This document shows positions 31,801-40,478 of a DNA stretch of 64,000 bases, piece by piece (positions within the stretch are counted from its first letter, which is position 1; each line of letters starts with the position of its first letter). The stretch covers positions 80,843 to 144,842 of the forward strand of contig NZ_PPSL01000008.1 of NCBI RefSeq assembly GCF_002954265.1, in the 5' to 3' direction. A model generated the notes under the pieces. That model did not search any database and had not been told where the DNA came from. It saw nothing but the letters and a program-made list of their open reading frames with translations. The position numbers and the translations under genes are program-made. This DNA comes from Flavipsychrobacter stenotrophus (GTDB lineage: Bacteria; Bacteroidota; Bacteroidia; Chitinophagales; Chitinophagaceae).

Positions 31801-32080
31801 CGCAACTGCATTGCCAACAACACTCTGCAGTGGCAGTACGTTATCGCTCACAGGCACTGCTACCAGCCCCATCGCAATATCGTATTCATGGTCGGGCCCT
31901 AATAGTTATACTTCTACTTTGCTTAACCCCACACCTTTTATAACTTCTACACTATCTGCAGGCGTATATACGCTTACTGCTAACAATGTTTGTGGCAGCG
32001 CCATCGCCATTACATCTTCTGTTACTGTTAATACCGCCCCAACATTAGTAACGGCTACAGCTTCATCCATCGTTGTGTAG
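28835..32080 (+). CDS. T9SS Ig-repeat protein, N-terminal part (frameshifted)
   Basis: About 1,081 residues from ATG 28835 (ATG 28778 upstream is an alternative). A long basic leader precedes the signal segment LLLVALLFVTVNLSAQ. Next is a ~250-residue N-terminal domain with features of an endonuclease/lamin-tail-associated beta domain (FSGSYFENFNSFSLGTAPLGW, SVDDFRMC). Ig-like repeats of ~80 residues follow (PTAVTATASATTLC...LTLTGTA...YSWSGP.SYSSAVLNP...SAGVYTLTATN.CGS). The frame stops at 32078-32080 inside the tenth repeat, while the +0 frame from 32073 continues it exactly. There is no sorting domain on this fragment, so the product could not be handled by the T9SS. It is best read as one 4.7-kb gene broken by an indel, or as an assembly error. 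Confidence 0.8.
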   Translation: MGNKNLYSLHVKEDRSECRKTRISFRWNNCSAFRNLLLVALLFVTVNLSAQVGFSGSYFENFNSFSLGTAPLGWSYSGTFRGTGTGTSNTGGIWCYGAGSDWSMGLLHSGSAGIIYITGSFTNATASTITALTISYNFEQWRYANGSGLVATSAGALAGSSATIQAALSGSGSASGSSGTVTTTPKTVSLTGLSIAPGAAFSITWTVDDPGGSDNGVSVDDFRMCIPNASFPVTAANTTPVTAGTSFTLSSTPTGTYTPFTYSWTGPAGSGFSSTNQNPFIPGAGVTAAYDGSYTVVVTDANSCTASVTTTATVTTVSCTVPPTAVTATPSSTALCSGGVLTLTGTATGGATYSWTGPNSYSSVFLNPPAFSTSTASSGIYTLVATNACGSTTVTTASVTVTAAPTALLATASATTLCAGTSLTLTGSATGATSFGWSGSSGYSSSVQNPPAFVTSVTSTGIYTFTASNSCGIATTTTGMITVITLPAAVSAAVSATGVCVGGTLTLSGTSTGATSYSWSGPGSYSAAVLNPPGFVTSPTSGGIYTLTATNMCGNTTATTTTVTILTVPTTVTAALSASALCLGDALTLTGTAIGATTYSWSGPGTYSAAVLNPPVITTSTSSAGVYTLTATNVCGNTTATTTTLTVNTVPTAVAATANPTTLCRGDALTLTGGATSPITTTYSWSGPGSYSSAVQNPPAIITDASSAGVYTVTATNLCGSATATTASVTVNTAPIAVTATTSATTLCSGNVLTLTGTAISPLSTTYSWSGPDSYSSAVLNPAGITTSTMSAGVYTLTATNICGSTITMTSSITINTVPSAVTATASAPTLCAGNTLTLTGVVTNATSYQWNGPDGYLSSSLNPAGIITTTLSSGIYTLTATNSCGNTFGITAPVTVNDVPQSITATPSATVICSGSALTLTGTAVSALATTYGWAGPDSYTSTDLNPAGIITTTLSAGIYTFTATNSCGSSVATTSSIIIRTVPTAVTATALPTTLCSGSTLSLTGTATSPIAISYSWSGPNSYTSTLLNPTPFITSTLSAGVYTLTANNVCGSAIAITSSVTVNTAPTLVTATASSIVV

Positions 32081-33530
32081 CGGGGCTCCGCTGACACTTA
32101 CCGGTGCTGCTGCCAGCCCCATAACTACTACTTATTTTTGGACGGGTCCAGATGGTTATTCTTCATCAGTACTCAATCCTGTCAGTTTAATTACCAGCTC
32201 TTTATCTGCCGGTGTGTACACGCTGACAACCACAAATGTATGTGGTAGTACTTCTGCGAATACAGGATCTGTAAATGTTATCAGCACACCAACGTCGGTA
32301 TCCGCAAGTGCAGTGACCAGTTCTCTTTGTACAGGTGCAACTTTGTCTCTTATTGGAGCTGCTACGGGAGCTACCAGCTATTTCTGGTCAGGGCCCGGTG
32401 GCTACAGTGCTGGTCTGCTTAATCCGGCTTCTTTCGTCACTACTGCTGGTTCGTCCGGTGTTTATACCCTAACTGTTGGTAACAGTTGTTTTACTGTCAC
32501 TGCAACCACGTCTGTTATTTTAACTCCCTTGCCGGCAATGGCAGCCATCACCGGCACAACTACAGTATGCGCTGGCAGTAATACTACTCTTTCCGATGTT
32601 GTGCCTGGGGGAGTGTGGAGTAGTGGTGATTTGGCAATTGCTACAGTGAGTGGAGTAGGTGCTGTATTTGGAGTTGCCGCCGGTAGTGCTATTATTTCCT
32701 ACGCTACAACTAATTCTTGCGGTACTGCATTAGCCACAACAACTGTTACTGTTGTTCCAATTCCAACATTTATACCTATTGCCGGTTCATCGTTGATCTG
32801 CCAAAGCAGTACCGCATTATACACTAATGGGATACCTGGTGGTACATGGTCCAGCAGTAATCCTGCCATAGCGACTATTGATGTCACGGGGGTAGTCACA
32901 GGCACGAATGTGGGTAATGCAGTAATCTCTTACACTGTAAATAATGGCTGCGGTGCTCCGACTACCGACACTCTTGCAATAAGTATTATTACATTACCAG
33001 ACGCCGGCAACATCTTTGGCCCGGTGCGTCTGTGTATGAGTGACACTATAAGGTTGTATAATTATACGACGGGTGGTACCTGGTATTTGGCCAATAACCA
33101 TGCTTCAATAACTTCGATAGGAGGTCTTGTAACTGGTATCACATCGGGAGTTGATACAGCCTATTATGTGTTGAACAATACCTGCGGAACAGATACTGCC
33201 CGGTTTGCGTTCTATATATATACGCCGGCGCAATGCGCAGCACTGGGTGTAGCACCGATCGCAGCTGATGGCATCAGCTGTGGTATCTATCCAAACCCCA
33301 ACACTGGTTCATTTACATTGTCGGGTTCATGGATACCGGGAGACAATGAAGCAATAGTAGAAATATTAGATCTGCTGGGTCAGGTAGTGTACAAAAAATC
33401 CTTCATCTTAAGTAACGGGAAGATTGATGAACAGGTGCAATTAGACCATAATTTTACTTCAGGGTTGTATTTGGTACATATCAATTCTGTCAATGCACAC
33501 CAGGTCATTCGTTGTACCATTAGTCAATAG
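32073..33530 (+). CDS. T9SS Ig-repeat protein, C-terminal part of the frameshifted gene
   Basis: 485 codons continuing the preceding gene in another frame. The apparent TTG start at 32073 is only the point where the frame begins. The first residues, CSGAPLTLTGAAASP, complete the interrupted tenth Ig-like repeat. An eleventh repeat follows, then three BIG2-like segments (GGVWSSGDLAIATVSGVG, GGTWSSSNPAIATID, GGTWYLANNHAS). The end is the T9SS type A sorting domain (IYPNPNTGSFTLSGSW ... HNFTSGLYLVHINS). It has no signal peptide and so cannot be secreted on its own. Function depends on the frame being restored. Confidence 0.8.
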   Translation: MCSGAPLTLTGAAASPITTTYFWTGPDGYSSSVLNPVSLITSSLSAGVYTLTTTNVCGSTSANTGSVNVISTPTSVSASAVTSSLCTGATLSLIGAATGATSYFWSGPGGYSAGLLNPASFVTTAGSSGVYTLTVGNSCFTVTATTSVILTPLPAMAAITGTTTVCAGSNTTLSDVVPGGVWSSGDLAIATVSGVGAVFGVAAGSAIISYATTNSCGTALATTTVTVVPIPTFIPIAGSSLICQSSTALYTNGIPGGTWSSSNPAIATIDVTGVVTGTNVGNAVISYTVNNGCGAPTTDTLAISIITLPDAGNIFGPVRLCMSDTIRLYNYTTGGTWYLANNHASITSIGGLVTGITSGVDTAYYVLNNTCGTDTARFAFYIYTPAQCAALGVAPIAADGISCGIYPNPNTGSFTLSGSWIPGDNEAIVEILDLLGQVVYKKSFILSNGKIDEQVQLDHNFTSGLYLVHINSVNAHQVIRCTISQ

Positions 33531-33619
33531 GTTAAGATGAGCAAAAATATGTATTCAGTATGAATTCACTGTGTTTACTGGTCGAACTATCATTAAATAG
33601 TCGAAGCCTTAAATTATAA

Positions 33620-34586
33620 TTATAGTTTATCAATATTTTCTGTGATTCTAGCAAGCAATTCTTCAAAAGGTGGCTGTCCTTTATAGTAGAGCTTTTCTGT
33701 TGTTTTATATCGCTCTATAAATTGCGCTCTCAACGCTAGGTCACTAAGCAGAAATGCTTCATTTTGAGATATCGGGGTCAATAAATCTACCTTAGGGAAT
33801 CTTACATTTTTATGGTCAATATATTGCTGTGTACCAATGAATGCCTGAACATCGCTACTTACCAGCAAGCTATAAACATCATAATATTGGCGCATTAGGT
33901 TTTGATTTTGATAGCCTGTTTCTTGTTCTTTTCTAAATTTAGTAGCAATTGTCTGAAGTTTCTCTACAAACGTGTAACCTGGATGATAACAGGTAATACC
34001 AACAGCTTTATTGTCGATGATATTAACACCGACTGTGTTCGAAGCTCTGTCGTAGGCCCATGAACTTATTGTTCTGCTCTCGTTCGGAGTTACATTATCA
34101 AACCCTGCTTCGAGCAAGATACCTTCTTTTACTCCATCTTCTTTCTCGGCATAGCTTTTGTATTTGAGCCTTATGCCTCCGCTATTGTAAGTATCGGTAT
34201 TATCAAATTGTTCATCCCTAACAATTGAGATAATTCCGGCAATTTTTATGTTTTGGGCCAGCCAGTCGTAATAGTCCTTAAGAGATTTTACTGCACTGGG
34301 CTTGTTATTTTTAGGGTTTGTGTTAACTGGCAAATCTTTTGGTGGCTTAATGTGTATGTCGATATCTTCGGAAAATCTATCAATAATGTCTATAGCCTTT
34401 CGACAGCGAAGTTCCGCCTTTCAATTCAAATTCAAATCCTTGCTGTCTAAGACCACTTAATACATTCATTATCCAATAGTCTTTCTCAATCAAATAAGCC
34501 TGTATATTTAAGTCCTTTTCCAAAATTCTCAATAGTTCTGGAAACTCATTCAATTCATGAAGGTATTTAGCGGGCATAAGCAACAT
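33620..34586 (-). pseudogene. abiEii: AbiEii-type nucleotidyltransferase toxin, frameshifted
   Basis: Two frames make up one toxin gene. The first (start 34586) encodes MLLMPAKYLHELNEFPELLR ... ELKGGTSLSKGY and stops at 34380-34382. The next frame, open from that point to 33620, gives IDRFSEDIDIHIKPPK and then the rest of the protein. GGTSLSK and the Asp-x-Asp of SEDIDI are the nucleotidyltransferase core of the AbiEii/AbiGii family; they are now in different frames. One extra base near 34385-34392 explains the break. In intact type IV systems AbiEii is a toxic nucleotidyltransferase countered by AbiEi. A cryptic TTG at 34331-34333 could start only the C-terminal piece, which lacks the core. 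It overlaps abiEi by 20 bp. Confidence 0.85.
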
Positions 34587-35169
34587 TATTTTTTTGCGTT
34601 ATCAAGGAACTAAATAAAGATTTAGCTTTTGTATTACCATAACTTGTAACTGTTCTTCTTAGTTGTCTTGCATCCATTGTCTTGGCTTTGGCAAGAACCT
34701 TCGTTAAAACCTCAGTTTTATCCTCGGCCAGGTTCTCTATATTGTTTACGAGATCAACTAATAGAAATTCCTGAGTTAGTTTTTTAGGAAAACGGTGTTT
34801 TGCATGGAAAAAGAACTTCCTTCCCCCTAAGTCAAACTCGCCGTGTCTTTTATGGTTATACACAACACGGACGTTATAGAGTTGTGTTGTGCCAACTCCA
34901 AGGCTGTTATAAGCATTAGGCGACGTGATTAAGAAATCATCTTCTTTAAGAAAAGTGCGTACAAGCGATTCATCTTCGGGTGGCACCACACCAAAAATAG
35001 ATTTTTTGGGAGCGTAGTAAAGCCCGACAGATAATTTCTCAAGATATCCGCTCTTAACTAACTCATTTAAGTGGCGGTCTACAGCATTTGACCACTGAGT
35101 TAAATCTGCTCTCCTGTACACACTACCTTCTTTTAAGTGCCTCTTCAGTTCTTCTATTCTCTTAGTCAT
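34567..35169 (-). CDS. abiEi: AbiEi-family (DUF6088-like) type IV antitoxin
   Basis: A 200-residue protein. The N-terminal winged helix (about residues 1-60) includes VYRRADLTQWSNAVDRHLNE and a wing LEKLSVGLYYAPKKS. The rest (60-180) fits the AbiEi/DUF6088 C-terminal domain (SPNAYNSLGVGTTQLYNV, FDLGGRKFFFHAKHRFPKK). It overlaps the toxin start by 20 bp, the normal coupled arrangement of abiE operons. Family members repress their own promoter and counter the AbiEii toxin. Because the toxin is frameshifted, this antitoxin is probably unconstrained or serves only as an autorepressor. An inverted repeat sits just upstream of its start. Confidence 0.85.
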   Translation of the reverse strand: MTKRIEELKRHLKEGSVYRRADLTQWSNAVDRHLNELVKSGYLEKLSVGLYYAPKKSIFGVVPPEDESLVRTFLKEDDFLITSPNAYNSLGVGTTQLYNVRVVYNHKRHGEFDLGGRKFFFHAKHRFPKKLTQEFLLVDLVNNIENLAEDKTEVLTKVLAKAKTMDARQLRRTVTSYGNTKAKSLFSSLITQKNNVAYAR

Positions 35170-35180
35170 AAGATCTCTTC

Positions 35181-35195
35181 ATCTTATGTAAAGAT
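35181..35195. promoter_or_regulatory. candidate AbiEi operator (inverted repeat)
   Basis: ATCTT-ATGTA-AAGAT lies 12-26 bp upstream of the abiEi start codon. AbiEi antitoxins are known to bind inverted repeats in their own promoter. The arms are only 5 bp, so this is tentative. Confidence 0.3.
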
Positions 35196-35540
35196 ACCAT
35201 ATTAAATTTCTTTTTGCAAGAGTTTTTATTGAGAAGTCATGCAAATTTATTGAATACCTAAAATCTGAGTGTAATAAGATTCCACAATAGAGTGTTGTTT
35301 CGCTTCTTTATGATTTTGGGGTGACGGATTTATTGCAATTATTTTATTTTCGAATAGTGCAGTTACTCTTCGCCTGGGTGGAACTAGACATATTAAAAGA
35401 GCTGTATAAATTTTAGGAAATGCTGGTCTTGAATTTGAAATTACAGACTAATTCTACTAAGGACGACTAATACTCGAAAATTGCCTTCAAATCCTCCATG
35501 AAATAGTTCAAAAGTTGTCCCTTACAGTCCGCAGAAACAT

Positions 35541-35570
35541 AATAGCACCTATTAAGGGTGCTATTTTTGT
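35541..35570 (+). terminator. terminator-like hairpin in the abiEi/ABC intergenic region
   Basis: AATAGCACC (35541-35549) pairs with GGTGCTATT (35557-35565), followed by TTTGT. No gene ends directly before it on the plus strand, so it may be a leftover from a lost gene. Confidence 0.5.
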
Positions 35571-35985
35571 TTGTGGGTGAGTCTGTAAGTTATTGATTAT
35601 CAATAGCTATAAGTTAGAAATTGATAATTGACTATTGTCAGGATCAAGTTTTGAGTAGAATTCTAAGACAACCTCAAGACATAAAGTCAAATTCGCCAAG
35701 ACATAACTATTTATCTTCTGATGGACTGAAATTCAATTACATATACGTTTCGGATAGTAATGGCAATCAGTCGTGCTTTACTATTATTCTACCGCATCTT
35801 GTAGATTAGCATATGTTCCGTTAATTCCCTACGGAAGATAATCGCCGCAGACTTAATTTATGTTTTTATTGTGTGACTCGCCAATAGTGCGTTTGAGGCA
35901 GTTTGTTTCTGGAAGAGGGATTTGCATTACAATTTCCCAAAAAACACATCACTATCTTTTTTGTTCTTTTTTTAACACTTTCATA

Positions 35986-35998
35986 ATAGTAATGCTAT
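35986..35998. promoter_or_regulatory. putative TetR-type operator upstream of ABC exporter
   Basis: ATAGTAATGCTAT, with 4-bp palindromic arms ATAG/CTAT, lies 45 bp upstream of the exporter start at 36043. Related sequences occur upstream of tetR (42972, 43053) and idh (48357, 48518). Confidence 0.45.
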
Positions 35999-36042
35999 CA
36001 GAAAGGAGAGTGTTTATGTGTATTTGCCAAAATTACTTGTAT

Positions 36043-37719
36043 ATGGCAGAGAAGCGAATGAGCACATTATTGAAACTTCTTGAGGTATTAAAATTTGAAA
36101 AATCAGAAATATCGTCCATATACTTTTATGCGATAATAGCTGGTGTTGTTCAGTTGTCATTGCCGCTAGGTATCCAATCTATAATAAGTTTTGTACTTGG
36201 CGGTACAATTTCCACATCAATGGTCTTGCTCATAGCGCTCGTTATAATAGGGGTATTGGTGGCTGGTTTACTTCAGGTAAATCAAATGAAGTTGATCGAA
36301 AAAATACAACAGCAACTCTTTGTAAGGTATGCTTTTAAATATGCCGACACTATTCCGAAATTGAATCTGCAGGACGTTGATAACTACTACCTGCCCGAGT
36401 TGGTGAACCGGTTTTTCGATACGGTATCATTACAAAAAGGTATATCGAAAATTCTGCTTGATATTCCGGCCGCGTCAATTCAAATAATTTTCGGTCTGAT
36501 ATTGCTTTCGTTCTATCATCCAGTGTTTATCTTTTTTGGCTTACTTCTACTTGTTGTACTGTACCTGATTTTGATTACAACCGGGAATAAGGGCTTACAA
36601 ACAAGTATGGAAGAAAGTAACTACAAGTATAAAGTTGCCGGCTATTTGCAGGAGATTGCAAGAGTAATTACCACTTTCAAGTTTTCCCGGAATAGTTCAT
36701 TGCACATCAATAAAACAGATGATTATGTTTCCGGGTACCTGCAATCAAGAACCTCGCATTTCAAAATATTGCTTTTTCAATATTGGACATTGATTGTTTT
36801 TAAGCTACTGATCATTTCCGCTATGCTGATTGTTGGTGCTATACTGCTTGTAGATCAGCAAATTAACGTTGGGCAATTTATTGCATCAGAGATAGTTATT
36901 CTCATGATCATAGGCTCAGTAGAAAAAATGATAGTTAGCCTCGATAATATTTATGATGTGCTGACCTCAGTCGAGAAGATCAATAAGTTATTGGAAAAAC
37001 CTAAAGAAAAAGTGGGCAGCCAGCAATTAATACACGCCAATGCCGGGTTCTCTCTTGAAGTCAAAGATGTATCTTTTGGATATAGCAGTGAAAAACTAAT
37101 ACTGAAAGATTTGTCCTTTAATATACCAGCGGGTAGTAGGGTATGTGTCATGGGGGCCAATAGTGCCGGTAAATCCACACTTATAAGATTATTAAGCGGC
37201 GCTTATCAGGATTTTGAAGGAACTATACTCATAAATAATATTCCCATATCTAACTATGATATCCGTTCGATAAGAGGAAATATAGGTGTATTATTGAGTA
37301 TACAGGAGATATTTCAAGGTACTATAAAGGAAAACATCTGCATTGGCAACGATGCGATATCCTATGAGCAGATGAATTACCTGGCTGAAATAACTGGATT
37401 GAAACAGTTTGTAGATAGTCATAAAGAGGGTTATGATTTTGAAATAAAACCCATTGGTAACCATCTGCCAGATAAGATAGTAAAAAAGGTATTACTTGTG
37501 CGTGCACTTATTCATAATCCGCAGATGTTGTTGCTTGAAGAACCATGGCTGGGACTTGAGGAGCAATATGTGAAACAAATACAGGCTCATATTCTGCAGA
37601 AGTTAACAGGTAAGACAATCATTGTTGTTACAAATGATGTTGCTTTCGCTGACCAGTGCAATCTGGTAATAGAAATGGAGAGAGGTGCAGTAAAGTCGAT
37701 AAAAACGAACAACCTATGA
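36043..37719 (+). CDS. ABC exporter (permease-ATPase) with degenerate ATPase motifs
   Basis: About 558 residues from ATG 36043; the frame is open to 35860 but that leader is not protein-like. Residues 20-310 form a type I exporter membrane domain with about six helices. The nucleotide-binding domain follows (about 340-558). Walker A is GANSAGKST (371-379). The Q-loop region is SIQEIFQGTIKENI. The ABC signature LSGGQ is replaced by LPDKI (475-479). Walker B ends LLLEEPW, with Glu for the usual Asp. The H-loop His is Asn531 (VTNDVAF). There is no N-terminal C39 peptidase domain. The operon with HlyD and TolC partners indicates type I secretion or efflux. The ATPase may be impaired or work with unusual chemistry. 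Confidence 0.87.
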   Translation: MAEKRMSTLLKLLEVLKFEKSEISSIYFYAIIAGVVQLSLPLGIQSIISFVLGGTISTSMVLLIALVIIGVLVAGLLQVNQMKLIEKIQQQLFVRYAFKYADTIPKLNLQDVDNYYLPELVNRFFDTVSLQKGISKILLDIPAASIQIIFGLILLSFYHPVFIFFGLLLLVVLYLILITTGNKGLQTSMEESNYKYKVAGYLQEIARVITTFKFSRNSSLHINKTDDYVSGYLQSRTSHFKILLFQYWTLIVFKLLIISAMLIVGAILLVDQQINVGQFIASEIVILMIIGSVEKMIVSLDNIYDVLTSVEKINKLLEKPKEKVGSQQLIHANAGFSLEVKDVSFGYSSEKLILKDLSFNIPAGSRVCVMGANSAGKSTLIRLLSGAYQDFEGTILINNIPISNYDIRSIRGNIGVLLSIQEIFQGTIKENICIGNDAISYEQMNYLAEITGLKQFVDSHKEGYDFEIKPIGNHLPDKIVKKVLLVRALIHNPQMLLLEEPWLGLEEQYVKQIQAHILQKLTGKTIIVVTNDVAFADQCNLVIEMERGAVKSIKTNNL

Positions 37720-39023
37720 GAGAGATAAAACAAACCATAGAGCAGGAGATCACTAACGCTAAGTTTCGGTCTTTTGATCTTGTGTATAGGATTGGTGTGA
37801 AAAATCATGTGAGATACTGGTTGATAGGCGCCTTGCTGTTACTGATTGCTGTGCTCTTTTTGCCATGGACACAAAACATAAGAGCCAAAGGTGCGATAAC
37901 TACACTGAGGCAGGAGCAACGTCCTCAGGAATTAAATTCGATCATTCCCGGTCGTATTATTAAATGGTACGTAAAGGAGGGTGATGTTGTGAAAGCCGGA
38001 GATACGATAGCCCAGCTTGCCGAGATAAAAGATAGTTACCTCGATCCGGAGTTATTGAACAGAACAAAAGAGCAGATCAACGCAAAAAAATCGAGCGTAG
38101 GTTTTTATGGGGATAAGGTAGCTGCTACTGATGCACAGATAACAGCGATGCAGCAGGTAGTAATATTAAAAATGAAGCAATTATCGCTCAAGGTGATTGC
38201 CGATAGCTTTGAAGCGGTATCTGCAGCTAATGATATGAAAATTGCTGAAGCGCAATTTCGCAGGCAGAAGATAATGAGAGACAGTGGCTTGTCGTCGCTT
38301 GTGCAGTTGGAGCAACGAAACCAATATTATCAGAGTGCCTTAGCTAAGAAAACGAGTGCTGAAATGAAATTCTTTAATACCAAAACAGAGCTGATTCAGG
38401 CTCAGGCGGAGTTTCTGGAGAAGAAGTCAAAGGCCCAGGGCGAAAAGGCAGCGGCGCAAAGTGAGATATCTAACAGCACAGCCGATGTGGCTAAACTGAG
38501 TAATCAATACGAAAATTACAGGATAAGAAATGGTATGTACTACCTTATTGCGCCGCAAGGAGGACAAATAGTGCAGGCCAACAAATCGGGACTTAATGAG
38601 ATACTGAAGGAGGGAGAAAAAATTGCTGAGATCGTTCCGTTGCAGATTGATCATGCGGTTGAAATTTATGTAAGGCCTGTAGATCTTCCCTTATTATCAA
38701 AAGGACAAAAAGTACGCTTCCTTTTCGACGGATATCCCGCGATCGTATTCAGTGGTTGGCCTAAAGCTTCATATGGTATTTTTAGTGGTGAAATTGCTGT
38801 AATAGAAAGTTCAGTCAGCAGTAATGGTAAATTCAGAATTCTTGTTGGAGAAGATAAGTCCTACCGGCCCTGGCCAAAGACACTGATGCTTGGCACCGGA
38901 GCATCGGCCATAGCACTCCTCCACGATGTACCTGTTTGGTATGAATTGTGGCGAAATATAAATGGGTTCCCTCCTGAATACTACCAGACAAAAGAAAAAA
39001 ATAATGATAAAGGAAAGAAGTAA
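37716..39023 (+). CDS. HlyD-family periplasmic adaptor
   Basis: A 435-residue membrane-fusion protein. I chose ATG 37716 because its ATGA overlaps the exporter stop, a standard coupled start; the frame open to 37656 is not needed. One transmembrane helix lies at about residues 33-52 (YWLIGALLLLIAVLFLPW). A biotinyl-lipoyl-like half follows (IPGRIIKWYVKEGDVVKAGD), then a long coiled coil (about 115-285) rich in Gln, Lys and Ala, then the second half of the barrel (YLIAPQGGQIVQANKSG). It would bridge the inner-membrane ABC exporter and the outer-membrane TolC protein encoded next. The 3' end overlaps tolC by 20 bp. Confidence 0.92.
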   Translation: MREIKQTIEQEITNAKFRSFDLVYRIGVKNHVRYWLIGALLLLIAVLFLPWTQNIRAKGAITTLRQEQRPQELNSIIPGRIIKWYVKEGDVVKAGDTIAQLAEIKDSYLDPELLNRTKEQINAKKSSVGFYGDKVAATDAQITAMQQVVILKMKQLSLKVIADSFEAVSAANDMKIAEAQFRRQKIMRDSGLSSLVQLEQRNQYYQSALAKKTSAEMKFFNTKTELIQAQAEFLEKKSKAQGEKAAAQSEISNSTADVAKLSNQYENYRIRNGMYYLIAPQGGQIVQANKSGLNEILKEGEKIAEIVPLQIDHAVEIYVRPVDLPLLSKGQKVRFLFDGYPAIVFSGWPKASYGIFSGEIAVIESSVSSNGKFRILVGEDKSYRPWPKTLMLGTGASAIALLHDVPVWYELWRNINGFPPEYYQTKEKNNDKGKK

Positions 39024-40410
39024 ATATTTGCTCGTTTGGGTGTTGGTTTTGCTGTCTGTTTGCTGTAGGGCAGGGGATAGCACATATCATGTTTTGACCA
39101 AAGACGATTTTATCAATATTGTAAAGCTGTACCATCCAATCGCCAAACAAGCCGACCTACAGGTAGAACGGGCAAAGGCTAACGTGCAGCAGTCTCGCGG
39201 CGCGTTTGACCCCGAAATAGGCACTACACTTGACAGAAAAACATTTGATGGTAAGCTATATTACAGCTATTTTAAACCCGAACTGACAATACCAACCTGG
39301 TATGGTATAGATCTGAAAGCAGGGGTGGAAGAAATTGTTGGGAGCAGAGTTTCTTCCGAATCTACTTTGGGACAAACAAGCTTTGTAGGTGTAAAGGTAG
39401 CTGCCAACCAACTGTTATTTGATAAGCGTAGAGCCGCGCTGAGGCAAGCAAAGGCACTACAGCAACAAACTGCTGAGGAAAGAAAACTTGCCGTGAACAA
39501 CCTACTGTATGAGGGCCTGGCTGCCTATTGGAATTGGGTGGAGAAATATTGTAGCTACAAAATTATTTCAAGCGCTGTAGCAGTGGGTGAAGAGCGAGTA
39601 CGTTTTGTAAAACTAGAGTACGAGCAGGGCCTGCGTCCTGCTATTGACACCATAGAGGCAATAACTCAACTGCAAACTTTCTATTTTCAGGAAAGTGTTA
39701 TGCTGCTTGCTTTCCGCAACGCAGGAATGGAATTATCGAACTATCTGTGGTTGGAAAATAATTCACCTGTTGAGTGGTCAGACATGATACTGCCTGATAC
39801 TGCCGATTTTGATAAAGCTGCCGTGACGATACCAGACCTCAATGCGCTGATGGCCGCACTGGATGAGCACCCCAAGTTAAGAGCTATCAACTACAAGATG
39901 GATATACTAGCTATTGAAAAAAGGTTGAAAGCACAGTCGTTGATGCCCAAGCTGAGTGTGAGTGGCAATATTCTGAGTAAAGGTTATAAATATCCGCAGG
40001 AATTGAATTTACCTCTGCTGGAAAATAACCATAAATTGGGCCTCAGTTTTGCAATGCCATTGTTTTTAAGAGATGCCAGAGGCGCATACAGTGCAGCTAA
40101 ATTAAAAATTTTGGAGACCGATCTGGATAGGAACAACACAAGGCTGCAAATTGAAAATAAGACAAGAAGTTATTACAATGAGTTGCTGGCAGTAAGGCAA
40201 CAACTCAATATAATGACAAGCACAAATACCAACTTCATGAAGCTGTACCAGGGCGAGCGGTTAAAATTTGAAACCGGCGAAAGCTCGCTGTTCCTGCTTA
40301 ATGCACGTCAAAGTAAGGTGCTGGAAACAGCACAGAAACTTATAGAGTTAAAAGCTAAGTGGCAAAAGGCTTATGTGAGCCTCCTGTGGTCTTCAGGAAC
40401 TCTTATATAA
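39004..40410 (+). CDS. TolC-family outer-membrane efflux protein
   Basis: A 468-residue protein from ATG 39004 (MIKERSKYLLVWVLVLLSVCC, a signal peptide that may be a lipoprotein signal). Residues about 30-460 have the alternating helical pattern of outer-membrane efflux proteins, with the two-fold repeat KDDFINIVKLYHPIAKQADLQ ... FDPEIG and ALDEHPKLRAINYKMDI. It overlaps the hlyD 3' end by 20 bp, so the three genes form one operon for export across both membranes. No dedicated substrate or bacteriocin-like peptide gene is visible next to it. Confidence 0.9.
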   Translation: MIKERSKYLLVWVLVLLSVCCRAGDSTYHVLTKDDFINIVKLYHPIAKQADLQVERAKANVQQSRGAFDPEIGTTLDRKTFDGKLYYSYFKPELTIPTWYGIDLKAGVEEIVGSRVSSESTLGQTSFVGVKVAANQLLFDKRRAALRQAKALQQQTAEERKLAVNNLLYEGLAAYWNWVEKYCSYKIISSAVAVGEERVRFVKLEYEQGLRPAIDTIEAITQLQTFYFQESVMLLAFRNAGMELSNYLWLENNSPVEWSDMILPDTADFDKAAVTIPDLNALMAALDEHPKLRAINYKMDILAIEKRLKAQSLMPKLSVSGNILSKGYKYPQELNLPLLENNHKLGLSFAMPLFLRDARGAYSAAKLKILETDLDRNNTRLQIENKTRSYYNELLAVRQQLNIMTSTNTNFMKLYQGERLKFETGESSLFLLNARQSKVLETAQKLIELKAKWQKAYVSLLWSSGTLI

Positions 40411-40478
40411 AGCTACCAGAAAAGTATCCAACAGAAACTAATGACATGTATGAACTAATTATATATATACGATAGGTA

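Larger units (their letters stand above)
35196..36042. other. divergent intergenic region between abiEi and the ABC exporter operon
   Basis: About 850 bp without a supported gene. It contains a terminator-like hairpin at 35541-35570 and a 13-bp motif at 35986-35998, both listed separately. A 62-codon frame at 35621-35809 has no family features. Confidence 0.5.

Noticed and set aside
35621..35809. 62-codon plus-strand frame between abiEi and the exporter
   Set aside because: No family features, no plausible upstream signals and an A/T-rich background in which such frames arise by chance.
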